A DNA stretch of 64,000 nt from Buchnera aphidicola (Aphis aurantii) (GCF_039388985.1 NZ_CP135021.1:62001-126000); one strand, 5' to 3'. Shown: positions 11,372-20,889, counted from the stretch's first letter. Notes: generated from the sequence alone by a model not told the origin. Numbers and translations are program-made.

Positions 11372-12787
11372 ATGAAAGTTAAAACTCGTTTTGCTCCCAG
11401 TCCTACTGGAGATTTACATATTGGTAGTATCCGCACAGCTTTATATTCTTGGTTATTTGCACGTCATTATAATGGAAAATTTGTCCTTCGTATAGAAGAT
11501 ACTGATTTTGAAAGATCTAAATCATTATCAGTTAAATCTATTTTTAAAGGGTTAAAATGGTTAGGATTAAATTGGGATGAAGGGCCTTATTTTCAATCTA
11601 AAAGATTAGATCGCTATCAAGAAGTAATTGAAGATATGCTAAAATCAGGAAATGCATATAAATGTTACTGTTCTCCACAATCTATAGAAGAAGAGCGTAT
11701 CAAGCAGCTTCATAAAGGAAAAAAACCACGTTATTCTGGAATATGTAGAAATTTAAAAACTAGATGTATTAATAACAAATATACAGTTCGATTTAAAAAC
11801 CCAACTTTTGGAAAAGTAACGTTTGAAGATAAAATTCGGGGAGAAATTACCTTTAATAACATGGAATTAGATGATCTGATCATTCAGCGATCAAATGGTA
11901 TGCCGACTTATAATTTATGTGTTGTAATCGATGATTTAGATATGAATATAACTCATGTTATTCGCGGCGAAGATCATATTAATAATACACCTCGTCAAAT
12001 TAATATTTTAAAATCTTTAAAAGCAAAAATACCTATTTATGCACATGTTTCTATGATACTTAATGAAAATGGAAAAAAATTTTCAAAAAGAGATAATGCT
12101 GAGAATATTATTGAATATTATAAAAAAGGATTTTTACCAGAAGCGTTAATTAATTATATCATTCGATTAGGATGGTCTCATGGAAATCAAGAAATCTTTA
12201 GTTTATCAGAACTAAAAAAAATATTTAATTTAGATACTATTAGTAAATCTTCTAGCTCGTTTAATATGAAAAAACTATTGTGGTTAAATAAATATTATAT
12301 TAATCATTTACCGTTATTTTATGTTTCAAATATATTAAAAGATTATATGAAAAATGAAAATATAAAAATAGAAAACGGACCTAATTTGGAGTGTTTATTA
12401 AATTTATATAAAAATCGTCATAGTACTTTAAAAGATCTTGTATGTTCTTTACGGGTTTTTTATGAAGAGTTTGAATATTATGATATAAAATTTGCTAATC
12501 AATATTTCATTTTAAAAAATTTGTATATTTTAAAAAACATTTATAAGAAAATACAGAAGTGTATTTTTTGGGAAATTAAAATTTTATCTGAAATTATAAT
12601 GAATCAATCCATAGAATCAAATACAGAATTAAAAGAAATAAATATGTTATTACGATTTGTATTGACAGGGTATGTATCATCACCAAATATGAGTTCTGTT
12701 ATATTTTTACTTGGAAAAGAAAAAACTTTATTAAGATTAAAAAATGCAATGATTTTTATAGAAAAAAATTATATTAAACTACAATAG
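11372..12787 (+). CDS. gltX: Glutamyl-tRNA synthetase
   Basis: 471 residues, the same length as the E. coli enzyme. It charges tRNA-Glu with glutamate. The class I synthetase signatures are present: [14 protein letters not shown] (HIGH box) at residues 5-18, LRIEDTD near residue 42, the [13 protein letters not shown] and [12 protein letters not shown] substrate motifs, and [10 protein letters not shown] (KMSKS box) near residue 235. The Cys-rich zinc region appears as YCSP with further Cys residues around 98-127. The C-terminal anticodon-binding part is much more divergent and rich in Lys, Ile and Asn. It lies between tRNA-Val and tRNA-Ala. Confidence 0.97.
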   Translation: MKVKTRFAPSPTGDLHIGSIRTALYSWLFARHYNGKFVLRIEDTDFERSKSLSVKSIFKGLKWLGLNWDEGPYFQSKRLDRYQEVIEDMLKSGNAYKCYCSPQSIEEERIKQLHKGKKPRYSGICRNLKTRCINNKYTVRFKNPTFGKVTFEDKIRGEITFNNMELDDLIIQRSNGMPTYNLCVVIDDLDMNITHVIRGEDHINNTPRQINILKSLKAKIPIYAHVSMILNENGKKFSKRDNAENIIEYYKKGFLPEALINYIIRLGWSHGNQEIFSLSELKKIFNLDTISKSSSSFNMKKLLWLNKYYINHLPLFYVSNILKDYMKNENIKIENGPNLECLLNLYKNRHSTLKDLVCSLRVFYEEFEYYDIKFANQYFILKNLYILKNIYKKIQKCIFWEIKILSEIIMNQSIESNTELKEINMLLRFVLTGYVSSPNMSSVIFLLGKEKTLLRLKNAMIFIEKNYIKLQ

Positions 12788-12881
12788 TTTTTTAAATTTT
12801 TGCTTATAATTTTTCATTTAATTTTTTTAACAGAATAAAATTAATTAGTTTTATATAAAAAGCATTTTATAGAAAAATAAA

Positions 12882-12910
12882 TTGACAGAATTCATGCGTT
12901 TTTATATTGT
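12882..12910 (+). promoter_or_regulatory. Sigma-70-type promoter for tRNA-Ala
   Basis: A perfect -35 TTGACA, a 17-base spacer and TATTGT (4 of 6 to the -10 consensus) end 9 bases before the mature tRNA-Ala 5' end. Confidence 0.7.
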
Positions 12911-12919
12911 AATAATTTT

Positions 12920-12992
12920 GGGGCTATAGCTCAGCAGGTAGAGCATTTGCATGGCATGCAAAATGTCAGCGGTTCGATTCCGCTTAGCTCCA
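12920..12992 (+). tRNA. tRNA-Ala (anticodon GGC)
   Basis: Cloverleaf with acceptor GGGGCTA/TAGCTCC including the G3-U70 wobble pair that marks alanine tRNAs, anticodon stem TTTGC/GCAAA with loop ATGGCAT giving GGC, and T-arm AGCGG-TTCGATT-CCGCT. The discriminator is A and no CCA is encoded (AAAA follows). In E. coli alaWX also sit beside gltX. Confidence 0.97.
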
Positions 12993-13061
12993 AAAATTTT
13001 AAATTATCTTTAAATTTAAAATACTTTATAATTTTTCAATTTTATTTTTTTTAATAACCAT

Positions 13062-13104
13062 TTTAAAATGCTGTGCAAAATTAAATTCAGCACAGCATTT
13101 TAAA
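13062..13104 (-). terminator. Strong hairpin after fliE
   Basis: A perfect 12-bp stem, AAAATGCTGTGC with its complement, extended by A/T pairs to 15, encloses a 13-base loop and ends directly at the fliE stop. It is among the strongest stems in the window. It lies between fliE (minus) and tRNA-Ala (plus), so it may end transcripts from both sides. Confidence 0.75.
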
Positions 13105-13404
13105 TTAAACCTGTTGATTCATTATTTCTTTATAAGCCGATATAACTTTATTTCTAATTTGCATGGCTAATGCTATAGAAATAGAAGATTTTTGTAAATT
13201 TATCATTACATCATTTAAAGATATAGAAGATGGATTGAATTCAAGGTGTTCAATGTTTTTTTTTGAGTTGTTTTGAATATTATTAATTTCTCCTAATGTT
13301 TCTTGAAAAAATTGAACAAAATTATTAGATTCAGTGTTTCGTTTATTTTCATCTAAAAAATTAATCTTGGTATAAATATTTTGATTATGAATTTTATCAA
13401 TCAT
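13105..13404 (-). CDS. fliE: Flagellar hook-basal body protein FliE
   Basis: 99 residues (104 in E. coli). FliE is the small junction protein between the MS ring and the proximal rod and is one of the first proteins exported by the flagellar apparatus. The C-terminal half is the recognisable part: FQETLGEINNIQ, SLNDVMINLQKSSISIALAMQIRNKVISAYKEIM, shortened here to its conserved helix pattern. It is transcribed divergently from fliF as in enterobacteria, with 176 bases between the two starts where both promoters must lie. Confidence 0.92.
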   Translation of the reverse strand: MIDKIHNQNIYTKINFLDENKRNTESNNFVQFFQETLGEINNIQNNSKKNIEHLEFNPSSISLNDVMINLQKSSISIALAMQIRNKVISAYKEIMNQQV

Positions 13405-13580
13405 ATCTTCCTCTAAATTTTACTATGACATTTAAATATATTATATCTTTTGTTCAAAGATAAATATTCATTGTTACAGGTAATTTATCAGGAAATATTT
13501 TATTTTCAAGTGAAATTTTTCAAGTGAAATTTAATTGTTATTCAATTATAATTAAAATTATCTACTATTAGGAAGATGTC

Positions 13581-15245
13581 ATGAATTTTAGTGCTGTAGA
13601 AGAATCAGGTTCAGAAGAGAAAAAAAAATTTAGCAATTTTTTATCGTATTTTTTTAAAAATGCACGTGTTTTAATAATTTTATTGGTGCTTGCAGTAATT
13701 ACTACGATTACTATGTCTGTATGGAAGAAATCTTCTGACTATCAAGTTTTATATAGTAACTTATCGGTTGAAGATGGAGAGTTTATCATTGATTACTTAA
13801 ATCAAATGAAAGTTCCTTATCAATTTTCAGAGAATTCTGGCAAGTTATTAGTTCCAAAAAATCAAATTTATGATATTCGTCTGCATTTATCAGAAAAAAA
13901 TTTACCTCGCAGTGGAATAGGTTTTGAAATTTTAGATAAAGAAAAATTTGGTATCAGCCAATTTAATGAACAAATTAATTATCAACGTGCTTTAGAAGGA
14001 GAATTAGCTCAAACTATAGAAAGAATAAATATTGTAAAAAGAGCAAGAATACATATTGCAATGCCAAAAGATTCTTTATTTTTACATGATAAAAAAAAAC
14101 CATCAGTTTCAGTCATTTTAAGTTTAAAATCTGGAATGGAATTAAATTCAAGCCAAACAAATGCTATATTACATTTAATTGCTAATAGTATATCTGATTT
14201 ATCTTTAGATAATATAACAATAATTGATGAATATGGCAGGTTATTAAATAATGTTTTGTTATCATCAAATCAAATAAATGATTCGAAATTAAAATATTCT
14301 GAGCAAATTGAATCAAGATATGCTAATAAAATTCAAAATATTTTAGAACCGTTATTTGGCGCTGGAAATGTTTACGCTCAAGTTGCTGCTCAAATTGATT
14401 TTAATGCTAAGGAAAAAACGAGAGAACAGTATGAACCTAATGCTAAATATGAAAATCAGTCAATTCGATCACATCAAACTATTGTTAATGACAAGATAAA
14501 AAGTAAAAAAGAAGATAATAATAACTCCAACCACAATGATTTACTAGATTATGAGCGCAATAATAAAGCTATAAAATCTGACATGCCAGGAAAACATAAA
14601 TTGTTTAAAAACAATTTTTTTAATTCTAATTCTATTATTAATCATGATGATACAATAAATTATGAATTAAATCATACTTTGTCACATGTAAAAATGAACA
14701 TGGGAGAAGTTAAAAGATTATCTGTTGCAGTAGTGATAAACTTTGTTAAAGATCAAACTGGAAAATCTGTTCCTTTAAATCCAAAACAGATAAAAAATAT
14801 TAAAAATTTAATTTGTGAATCAATAGGTTACTCTAAGGTGAGAGGTGATAGTGTACATGTAATAAATGAGTCTTTTGTTAAAAATAAAAATCATTTTGTT
14901 CAACTTAATAAATTTAATAAACCTAATGTTTTTAATGTTTATGCAATTTTAATGCCATGGTGTATTTTAGCGTTATTTTTTTTATATTATTTAAAAAAAT
15001 ATATTTGCTTTTTTTCAAAAAATATTCTTTTTAAAAATAAAAAATTAAATAAACCAAGTATAAAAAAAGAAATTATACGTTCGAATGAAGATCAATTAGC
15101 TGATAATGTTATTAATTCAAAAATTCCAAAAAATTCCGGTGTAGAAAGTACAGATGATTTACTTCATAAAGTTTGTAATATATCTAACCAAAATCCACGT
15201 GTTATAGCGTCGATTATTCGTCAATGGATGGGTGATAAAAAATGA
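13581..15245 (+). CDS. fliF: Flagellar MS-ring protein FliF
   Basis: 554 residues, the E. coli length (552). FliF forms the membrane ring on which the basal body and export gate assemble. There is an N-terminal transmembrane helix near residues 29-50, a periplasmic ring-building region with YQVLYSNLSVEDG and LPRSGIGFEI, a low-complexity Asn/Lys/Asp loop around residues 300-360, a second transmembrane helix near 453-475, and a C-terminal FliG-binding helix ending IASIIRQWMGD. A TAGGAAG ribosome-binding site precedes the ATG. It overlaps fliG by 4 bases (ATGA), consistent with one fliFGHIJK transcript. Confidence 0.95.
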   Translation: MNFSAVEESGSEEKKKFSNFLSYFFKNARVLIILLVLAVITTITMSVWKKSSDYQVLYSNLSVEDGEFIIDYLNQMKVPYQFSENSGKLLVPKNQIYDIRLHLSEKNLPRSGIGFEILDKEKFGISQFNEQINYQRALEGELAQTIERINIVKRARIHIAMPKDSLFLHDKKKPSVSVILSLKSGMELNSSQTNAILHLIANSISDLSLDNITIIDEYGRLLNNVLLSSNQINDSKLKYSEQIESRYANKIQNILEPLFGAGNVYAQVAAQIDFNAKEKTREQYEPNAKYENQSIRSHQTIVNDKIKSKKEDNNNSNHNDLLDYERNNKAIKSDMPGKHKLFKNNFFNSNSIINHDDTINYELNHTLSHVKMNMGEVKRLSVAVVINFVKDQTGKSVPLNPKQIKNIKNLICESIGYSKVRGDSVHVINESFVKNKNHFVQLNKFNKPNVFNVYAILMPWCILALFFLYYLKKYICFFSKNILFKNKKLNKPSIKKEIIRSNEDQLADNVINSKIPKNSGVESTDDLLHKVCNISNQNPRVIASIIRQWMGDKK

Positions 15246-16237
15246 CTGTAAATGGTGTTCAAAAGAGTGCGATTTTATTAATGTCAATAGGGGCTGATCA
15301 AGCATCAGAAGTATTAAAGTATTTAACTTCTTTTGAAGTTCAAGAACTAGTTGATTCTATGGTTAATGTTCGTAAATTTTCTAATATAATATTAAATGAA
15401 ATATTAACTGAATGTTATAATCTTTTTATGAAAAATAATAATTTGCTATATAACAATAATGATAGTTATATATCTGAAATGTTAACTAAGGCCTTGGGTG
15501 ATAAAAAAGGTAGTATTTTATTGAATAACGCATTGGAAGCAAGAAATATTAAGATGTGCATTGAATCTCTTAACTCAATGGATCCAGATCAATTAGCGAA
15601 TTTATTAACAGAACAGCATTCTCAAATTATTACAACAATACTTATTTGTTTAGATGAAAAACAAGCAGCTCGAGTATTATCTTGTTTAAACGAAGAAAAA
15701 TGCATTGAAATTATAATGAAAATTTCTAAATTTAACGGTCTTGAAGAGATAAATTTTGTTGAATTAAAAAATATTATTAATGATTTCTTAAAAAAGAAAA
15801 AACTTATTTTTTCAAATAAAGGAGGCGTGAAAACTGTTGCTAAAATTTTAAGTTCTATGAAAATAGAAAGCGAAAAAGATCTACTAAAAAAAATTAAATG
15901 TTTTAATAAAGAATTATCTAATAAAATTATTAAAGAATTATTTTTATTTGAAAACATAGTAAATGTTGATAATAATACAATTAAATGCTTAATAAATTAC
16001 TTGGAAGAAGAAAAATTATGTATTGCACTTCAAGGTACTAGTAAAGTAATCAGAAATAAATTTTTTCAAAATATGAACGAAAAAAAATCAACAAGATTAT
16101 TATTTCTTTTAAAAGAAAAATCTTATATATCTGAAGTAGCAATAAAAAATGAACAAAAACTAATTTTAATGATGATTAAAAATATTTTAGATCATGGTAT
16201 TTTTTCACCAGAAAATTTAGGAAAATATTATGTCTAA
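15242..16237 (+). CDS. fliG: Flagellar rotor protein FliG, torque residues replaced
   Basis: 331 residues, exactly the E. coli length, so positions can be compared without gaps. FliG is the rotor ring protein that joins FliF to FliM. The N-terminal FliF-binding domain (SAILLMSIGADQASEVLKYL), the middle-domain EHSQII FliM-binding motif, the GGVKTVAKIL hinge region and the LFLFENIVNVDN start of the C-terminal domain are conserved. The five charged positions that act in torque generation in E. coli (K264, R281, D288, D289, R297) read Q, K, F, L and S here by ungapped alignment to the remembered E. coli sequence. Scaffolding is kept while the stator contact is not. Confidence 0.95.
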   Translation: MTVNGVQKSAILLMSIGADQASEVLKYLTSFEVQELVDSMVNVRKFSNIILNEILTECYNLFMKNNNLLYNNNDSYISEMLTKALGDKKGSILLNNALEARNIKMCIESLNSMDPDQLANLLTEQHSQIITTILICLDEKQAARVLSCLNEEKCIEIIMKISKFNGLEEINFVELKNIINDFLKKKKLIFSNKGGVKTVAKILSSMKIESEKDLLKKIKCFNKELSNKIIKELFLFENIVNVDNNTIKCLINYLEEEKLCIALQGTSKVIRNKFFQNMNEKKSTRLLFLLKEKSYISEVAIKNEQKLILMMIKNILDHGIFSPENLGKYYV

Positions 16238-16901
16238 TTTAGATAAAATAGACAAAAAAAACGAATGGAAAAAATGGTATCCAGAAGAAGTTTTTTTGCG
16301 TAATGTTACAAAAAATTATAATGTTTTTTGGAATCGAATGCTTTTAAAAGAAACAGATTTTTTTAGTGCTAAAAAAAATAATCAATTAAAACAATCAGTC
16401 GAACTTCAAGCAAAAACTATTAATGATGATAAGTCATATTTTTTAAATATAAAAAAAAAACTTAAAGAAGAAGAGGAAAAATATATTGTACTGAACAATG
16501 ATTTAAAAAATTTATGTTTGAATTTTGAATCGTCGCTTTTATTATTTGAAAAGACATTACTTTCACGTTTATTAAAAACAGTTTTAATAGTTTCTTCTTA
16601 TATTATTGGGGAAAAAATTTCAATTAATGAACCAATTTTATTGAAAAAAATCAATCAGATTATTAAAAGTAATAATTTGTTTTTAAAAAAACCACAATTA
16701 ATTGTTCATCCTACAAATAAAAAAATATTAGAAAAATTTTTAAAAAAATCTAAAAATAATAAATGGGAATTAGTGCTTGATAAAAGTGTTGAAATTAATA
16801 GTTTCAAAATTCAATCTGACTATAACAATATAGATGCTACTATTCACGCGAGATGGAAAGAAGTATATCGTGTTATTCTTGAAGAAGAGAAGCATTCATG
16901 A
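16230..16901 (+). CDS. fliH: Flagellar export ATPase regulator FliH
   Basis: 223 residues against about 228 in E. coli. FliH binds the export ATPase FliI as a dimer and tethers it to the C ring and export gate. The N-terminal tryptophan motif (EWKKWYPEEV) used for docking to FliN/FlhA is preserved. A charged, probably coiled-coil middle (residues 60-95) is followed by a conserved C-terminal region with SRLLKTVLIVSSYIIGEKI and QLIVHPTNKKIL. It overlaps fliG by 8 bases and fliI by 4, so translation is probably coupled. Confidence 0.9.
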   Translation: MSNLDKIDKKNEWKKWYPEEVFLRNVTKNYNVFWNRMLLKETDFFSAKKNNQLKQSVELQAKTINDDKSYFLNIKKKLKEEEEKYIVLNNDLKNLCLNFESSLLLFEKTLLSRLLKTVLIVSSYIIGEKISINEPILLKKINQIIKSNNLFLKKPQLIVHPTNKKILEKFLKKSKNNKWELVLDKSVEINSFKIQSDYNNIDATIHARWKEVYRVILEEEKHS

Positions 16902-18256
16902 GAATAAAATGTTCTGATTTATTCAATAAAATTACTTCTTTTGAAAATAAGATTAATCATCTTTCTGATTGTGTTGTATATGGCAATGTAGTCAGCATAA
17001 ATGGTTTAGTATTGGAAGTAATAGGTTTAAAAATTCCTATTGGAGCTGAATGTATTGTAGAAAGAACAATAGACGGAAAAATATTAAATATTACAGCTAA
17101 AGTTGTTAAATTTAATAAAGAAAAAACGTTATTATTTTCTTTTCAAGAAACTTATGGTATTTTACCTGGTGCTAAAGTTTTTTTAAAACAATCTAAAAAC
17201 ATAAATATGTTTAGTAAAACAACTCCATTAGGCGTGAATTTATTAGGTAGAGTATTGGATGGAAAAGGAAATGCGTTAGACGGATTACCTGAGTTAGATT
17301 TAAAATATTTTACTACAATTAAAAATAAGTATATTAATCCATTAAAAAGAAAGCCGATTCATGAAATATTAGATACAGGAATACGTGCTATAAATGGATT
17401 AATGACTGTTGGAAAGGGCCAAAGAATAGGAATTTTTTCAAGCTCAGGAATAGGTAAAAGCGTTCTTCTTGGAATGATGTCAAAATATACACAAGCAGAT
17501 ATAGTGGTGATAGGATTAATTGGGGAAAGAGGAAGAGAAGTAAAAGATTTTATAGAAAATATATTGGGATTAGATGGATTATCAAAATCTGTGGTAATTG
17601 CAGCTCCTTCAGATTCATCTCCTTTGTTACAAATTGAAGCTGCATCATATGCGACGAGTATAGCCGAATATTTTCGAGACGAAAACAAAAATGTTTTATT
17701 AATTATGGATTCGTTAACCCGTTATGCAATGGCTCAAAGAGAAGTATCATTATCTTTGGGTGAATTACCAGTTTCTCGAGGATATCCATCTTCTGTGTTT
17801 TTAAAAATTCCAATGTTAGTAGAGCGAGCAGGAAATACAGATAATCAAGGTTCTATTACTGCATTCTATACAGTATTGACTGAAATTGAAGAAGATCAAG
17901 ATCCTGTGTCGAATATTTGTCGTTCTATACTTGATGGCCATATTATGTTATCTAAATATTATGCAGATATAGGACATTATCCTGCTATTGATATTGAATC
18001 TTCTATAAGTCGTGTTATGCCAGCAATTATCACAAAAGAGCAATATTCCCAAGCTTGTTATTTTAAAAAGCTAGTAGCGTCTTATCAGAGAAATAAAGAT
18101 TTAATTAATATTGGCGCATATGTGAAAGGAAGTGATGTAACTTTAGACAATGCTATTAAAAAATGGGAAATTTTAGAAAAATTTTTACAACAACAACCAT
18201 CAGAGAAAAGTAATTATTTAGATTCATGTGAAGAATTAAATAAAATATTTATTTAA
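16898..18256 (+). CDS. fliI: Flagellar protein export ATPase FliI
   Basis: 452 residues (457 in E. coli). FliI is the hexameric ATPase of the flagellar type III secretion system, related to the F1 beta subunit. The Walker A loop is IFSSSGIGKSVLLG near residues 178-191, the catalytic Glu lies in GLIGERGREVKDF near 210, and Walker B is NVLLIMDSLTRYA near 265. The PVSRGYPSSVF and SISRVMPAI motifs also match. All catalytic elements look intact, in contrast to the degraded motor residues of FliG and FliM, so the export function seems to be under stronger selection. Overlaps fliH by 4 bases. Confidence 0.97.
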   Translation: MRIKCSDLFNKITSFENKINHLSDCVVYGNVVSINGLVLEVIGLKIPIGAECIVERTIDGKILNITAKVVKFNKEKTLLFSFQETYGILPGAKVFLKQSKNINMFSKTTPLGVNLLGRVLDGKGNALDGLPELDLKYFTTIKNKYINPLKRKPIHEILDTGIRAINGLMTVGKGQRIGIFSSSGIGKSVLLGMMSKYTQADIVVIGLIGERGREVKDFIENILGLDGLSKSVVIAAPSDSSPLLQIEAASYATSIAEYFRDENKNVLLIMDSLTRYAMAQREVSLSLGELPVSRGYPSSVFLKIPMLVERAGNTDNQGSITAFYTVLTEIEEDQDPVSNICRSILDGHIMLSKYYADIGHYPAIDIESSISRVMPAIITKEQYSQACYFKKLVASYQRNKDLINIGAYVKGSDVTLDNAIKKWEILEKFLQQQPSEKSNYLDSCEELNKIFI

Positions 18257-18308
18257 ATTATTGTTGTTTGTATTAAATTTATTTTTTTTTGAGATTTAAA
18301 GGTATATT

Positions 18309-18757
18309 ATGAAATATAAGAAAAATTTGTTTTCAATCTTAGAAAATATAGAAAAAAAAAAATAAACCAAGAAACGATTCATATTCAAAATTTAAACATT
18401 CAAAAACAAAAGCATGTCGAACAATTAAAATTATTACTTAATTTTCAATCGGAATATATTGATCAATTAAGTATTAAATTAAAACTGGGAATATCTTCAA
18501 ACCAATGGAAAATATATAATAATTTTATTTCTATATTATACGCTATAATTAAAGAGAACAATAATATTGTTAAAACATATGAACAAAAAATTGAAAAGAA
18601 AATAAATAAATGGTTTAAAAATCATATTACATTGAAAACTTGGAATTATTTAAATCAAAAAAATCAAGTAAAATTTAAAAAATATAAAATTTTAAAAGAG
18701 AATATTATGAGTGATGAATTTTCTCAATTTAAATTTTTTCAAGAAGGAAATTATTAA
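18309..18757 (+). CDS. fliJ: FliJ export chaperone, frame interrupted at an 11-A run
   Basis: The ATG at 18309, preceded by AAAGG, opens a frame that stops after 18 codons because of eleven consecutive A at 18352-18362. Adding one A (or removing two) joins it to an uninterrupted downstream frame ending at 18757, giving about 149 residues, the E. coli FliJ length of 147. The restored protein is Lys/Gln-rich and helical (IHIQNLNIQKQKHVEQLKLL, a typical coiled coil), as expected for FliJ, which links the FliI hexamer to FlhA. The downstream frame has no other stop over about 390 bases, so it appears still selected. Expression by polymerase slippage is likely; a young pseudogene or a sequencing error is the alternative. 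Confidence 0.8.
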
Positions 18758-18758
18758 A

Positions 18759-19877
18759 ATGTTAAGTCATCTCGATAATATAACATTTAAAAAAAATATT
18801 TCATTAAATTTAGATTCTAATATTTATAATGTTACTAATTTTGATTTTTACCAATCTATTTTAAATGAATGCAAGAAACATATACTCAATAAAGAAATAA
18901 AATTTGATAATATTTTGACAAAACAAAAGAAAAAAGACGACGAAAATATTATATCAACTAATTTTATAGTTAATAATTTATTAAATATTTTAAATTCAAA
19001 AAATGTAAAAGATAATGTTTATTTACAAAAGAACACTAATGTAAAAATACAAAAAAAAAAAATAAAAAGAGATATTAAATTAAAATCTTGTATTGATTTT
19101 AAAAATAAAGAACAAAGCAGTATAGAAAAAAATGAAAAAAAACATAAAAAATTTGAAAATTATGCAATATTAAAAAATTCAAAACATATTAAAAATAAAT
19201 ATTTTTTATTTTATAACTATAATAATACTAATTCACCTAATAAATCCTTCAATAAATATACTTTAAATACAATTAATAATTTAAATATTATTAAAAATAA
19301 AAAAAATTTGATTAAAGATAATAAAAATTTTATTTTATTTAAAAATCATTTAAATAATATATCTAATTCGATTTTTTCTAAAAATACACATAAAAATATA
19401 AATTCTATTTTTGAACCCAATTCTTTTGAAAAAACAGATAATAATAACTTTAAATTAAATCAAAAATTAAAATATGTTTTTAATAGTAATTGCAAGGAAA
19501 ATATTCAATGGAAAAAGGCAATTAGTCAGCAAATTTTATTATCTATTTCTAATAAAAAAAATGAAGCTGAAATTCATTTAAAACCAGAATCTCTTGGCTC
19601 AATATATATAAAAATTAATATGTTCAATGATCAGGCTAAACTAAAATTTATTGCAGATCATATAGAAATTAAAAATTATTTAAATAATTGCGTTCCTTTT
19701 TTACGAAACGCTTTAATTAAAAATGGTATCTTTTTAAAACAAGTGAACATTTCTACTTCTTTAAATTCAAAAAATAAAAATTTGTTTATTTTAAAATACA
19801 AACCCAAAATATCTCATGTAATTAAAAAATTTTATAAAAATTTAACACAAAAAAAATTTTTTGATACATATATTTGA
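18759..19877 (+). CDS. fliK: Flagellar hook-length control protein FliK
   Basis: The start is placed at ATG 18759, directly after the fliJ stop and behind GAAGGAAAT, giving 372 residues; a longer in-frame ATG at 18711 lies inside fliJ. FliK is an exported ruler that switches the export gate from hook to late substrates. The first 250 residues are Asn/Lys/Ile low-complexity sequence with no clear homology. The C-terminal switch domain is recognisable: QQILLSISNKKNEAEIHLKPE, LGSIYIKINMFNDQAKLKF and LRNALIKNGIFLKQVNIS. Identity rests on that domain and on position between fliJ and fliM. No fliL follows. Confidence 0.87.
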   Translation: MLSHLDNITFKKNISLNLDSNIYNVTNFDFYQSILNECKKHILNKEIKFDNILTKQKKKDDENIISTNFIVNNLLNILNSKNVKDNVYLQKNTNVKIQKKKIKRDIKLKSCIDFKNKEQSSIEKNEKKHKKFENYAILKNSKHIKNKYFLFYNYNNTNSPNKSFNKYTLNTINNLNIIKNKKNLIKDNKNFILFKNHLNNISNSIFSKNTHKNINSIFEPNSFEKTDNNNFKLNQKLKYVFNSNCKENIQWKKAISQQILLSISNKKNEAEIHLKPESLGSIYIKINMFNDQAKLKFIADHIEIKNYLNNCVPFLRNALIKNGIFLKQVNISTSLNSKNKNLFILKYKPKISHVIKKFYKNLTQKKFFDTYI

Positions 19878-19977
19878 TTTCTATAAAATATATAATTAAA
19901 GTTTTAATTACATTTAAAACTTATAAAATAAGTTTTAATTCAATTTTAACCACTTTTACCTATAAGGTGTATAATAA

Positions 19978-20889
19978 ATGGGCGAAAGTACTTGTGTCAA
20001 AGAAAAAATAAATAATATTTTAAGTATAAATGACATTAAAATATTAGAAAAAATTAATAAAAAATTTTCAAATAAAATAATAGTGCATTTTTCAGATTTT
20101 ATTAAACATCATACAAAATTAAACTTTTTTTCTATTAATATAAATACTTATACACATAACGATAAATATATAAAATATTTATTATTTAATGAAATAGAAA
20201 TATTGAATTCAAAAAAACGATCTTTTATATTTTTTTCAGATAATTTATTATCTGTTTTGATAGATTTATTGTTTGGTGGGAATGGAATTTCTACGGAAAA
20301 AATTAATAAAGTTAGAAATATTACATACATAGAAAAAATTACTACTCAAAAAATGTTAAAACTAATTTTAAATGTTTATTGTTTATTTTTTAAGCAATAT
20401 TTTTCTATTGATTTAAATATTATTAATACAAAAATTTTTAAAATTGAAAAACTTTTTTTTCAAAAAGAAAATTATATAAGTAATTATTTTGATTTTAGCA
20501 TAAATGGTATCAATGTTTTTTTTAGTATTTTGCTTCCTATTTCAATAATCAAAAAAAAATTTAAAGAGATAATTTTTAATAAAATTGACAAAAAATCCTT
20601 AATAAAAAATATAAATTTACAAAAAAATATTCCTATTATCAATTTGTATAATATTGAATTAGATATTATTGTAAAATTGATAACGCTTGTTAAAACAAAA
20701 TATAATAGTTTATCTATCGGAGATGTTTTAATGGTCGAAAATCCTAATAAAGTAATTTCTTGGATAGAAAAAATACCTATGTTTTTTGGATGTTATAAAA
20801 ATTTTGATGAAAAATCAGTGGTTTTTTTAAGAAAATTTATATATAAAAATTTAGATATAAATGAATATAAGGAGTTTTTTAATGAGTAA
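19978..20889 (+). CDS. fliM: Flagellar switch protein FliM, CheY-binding segment lost
   Basis: 303 residues versus 334 in E. coli. FliM forms the C-ring wall between FliG and FliN. The middle domain keeps [14 protein letters not shown] and [11 protein letters not shown], and the C-terminal FliN-like domain ends with [28 protein letters not shown]. The N-terminal peptide that binds phospho-CheY in E. coli (LSQAEIDALL) has no counterpart in the first 30 residues. Sequence overall is very divergent and Lys/Ile/Asn-rich. A TAAGGTG ribosome-binding site precedes the ATG. It overlaps fliN by 8 bases. Confidence 0.9.
   Translation: MGESTCVKEKINNILSINDIKILEKINKKFSNKIIVHFSDFIKHHTKLNFFSININTYTHNDKYIKYLLFNEIEILNSKKRSFIFFSDNLLSVLIDLLFGGNGISTEKINKVRNITYIEKITTQKMLKLILNVYCLFFKQYFSIDLNIINTKIFKIEKLFFQKENYISNYFDFSINGINVFFSILLPISIIKKKFKEIIFNKIDKKSLIKNINLQKNIPIINLYNIELDIIVKLITLVKTKYNSLSIGDVLMVENPNKVISWIEKIPMFFGCYKNFDEKSVVFLRKFIYKNLDINEYKEFFNE

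Noticed and set aside
18711..18758. Upstream ATG at 18711 as the fliK start
   Set aside because: It lies within the restored fliJ frame; ATG 18759 follows the fliJ stop directly and has a better ribosome-binding site.
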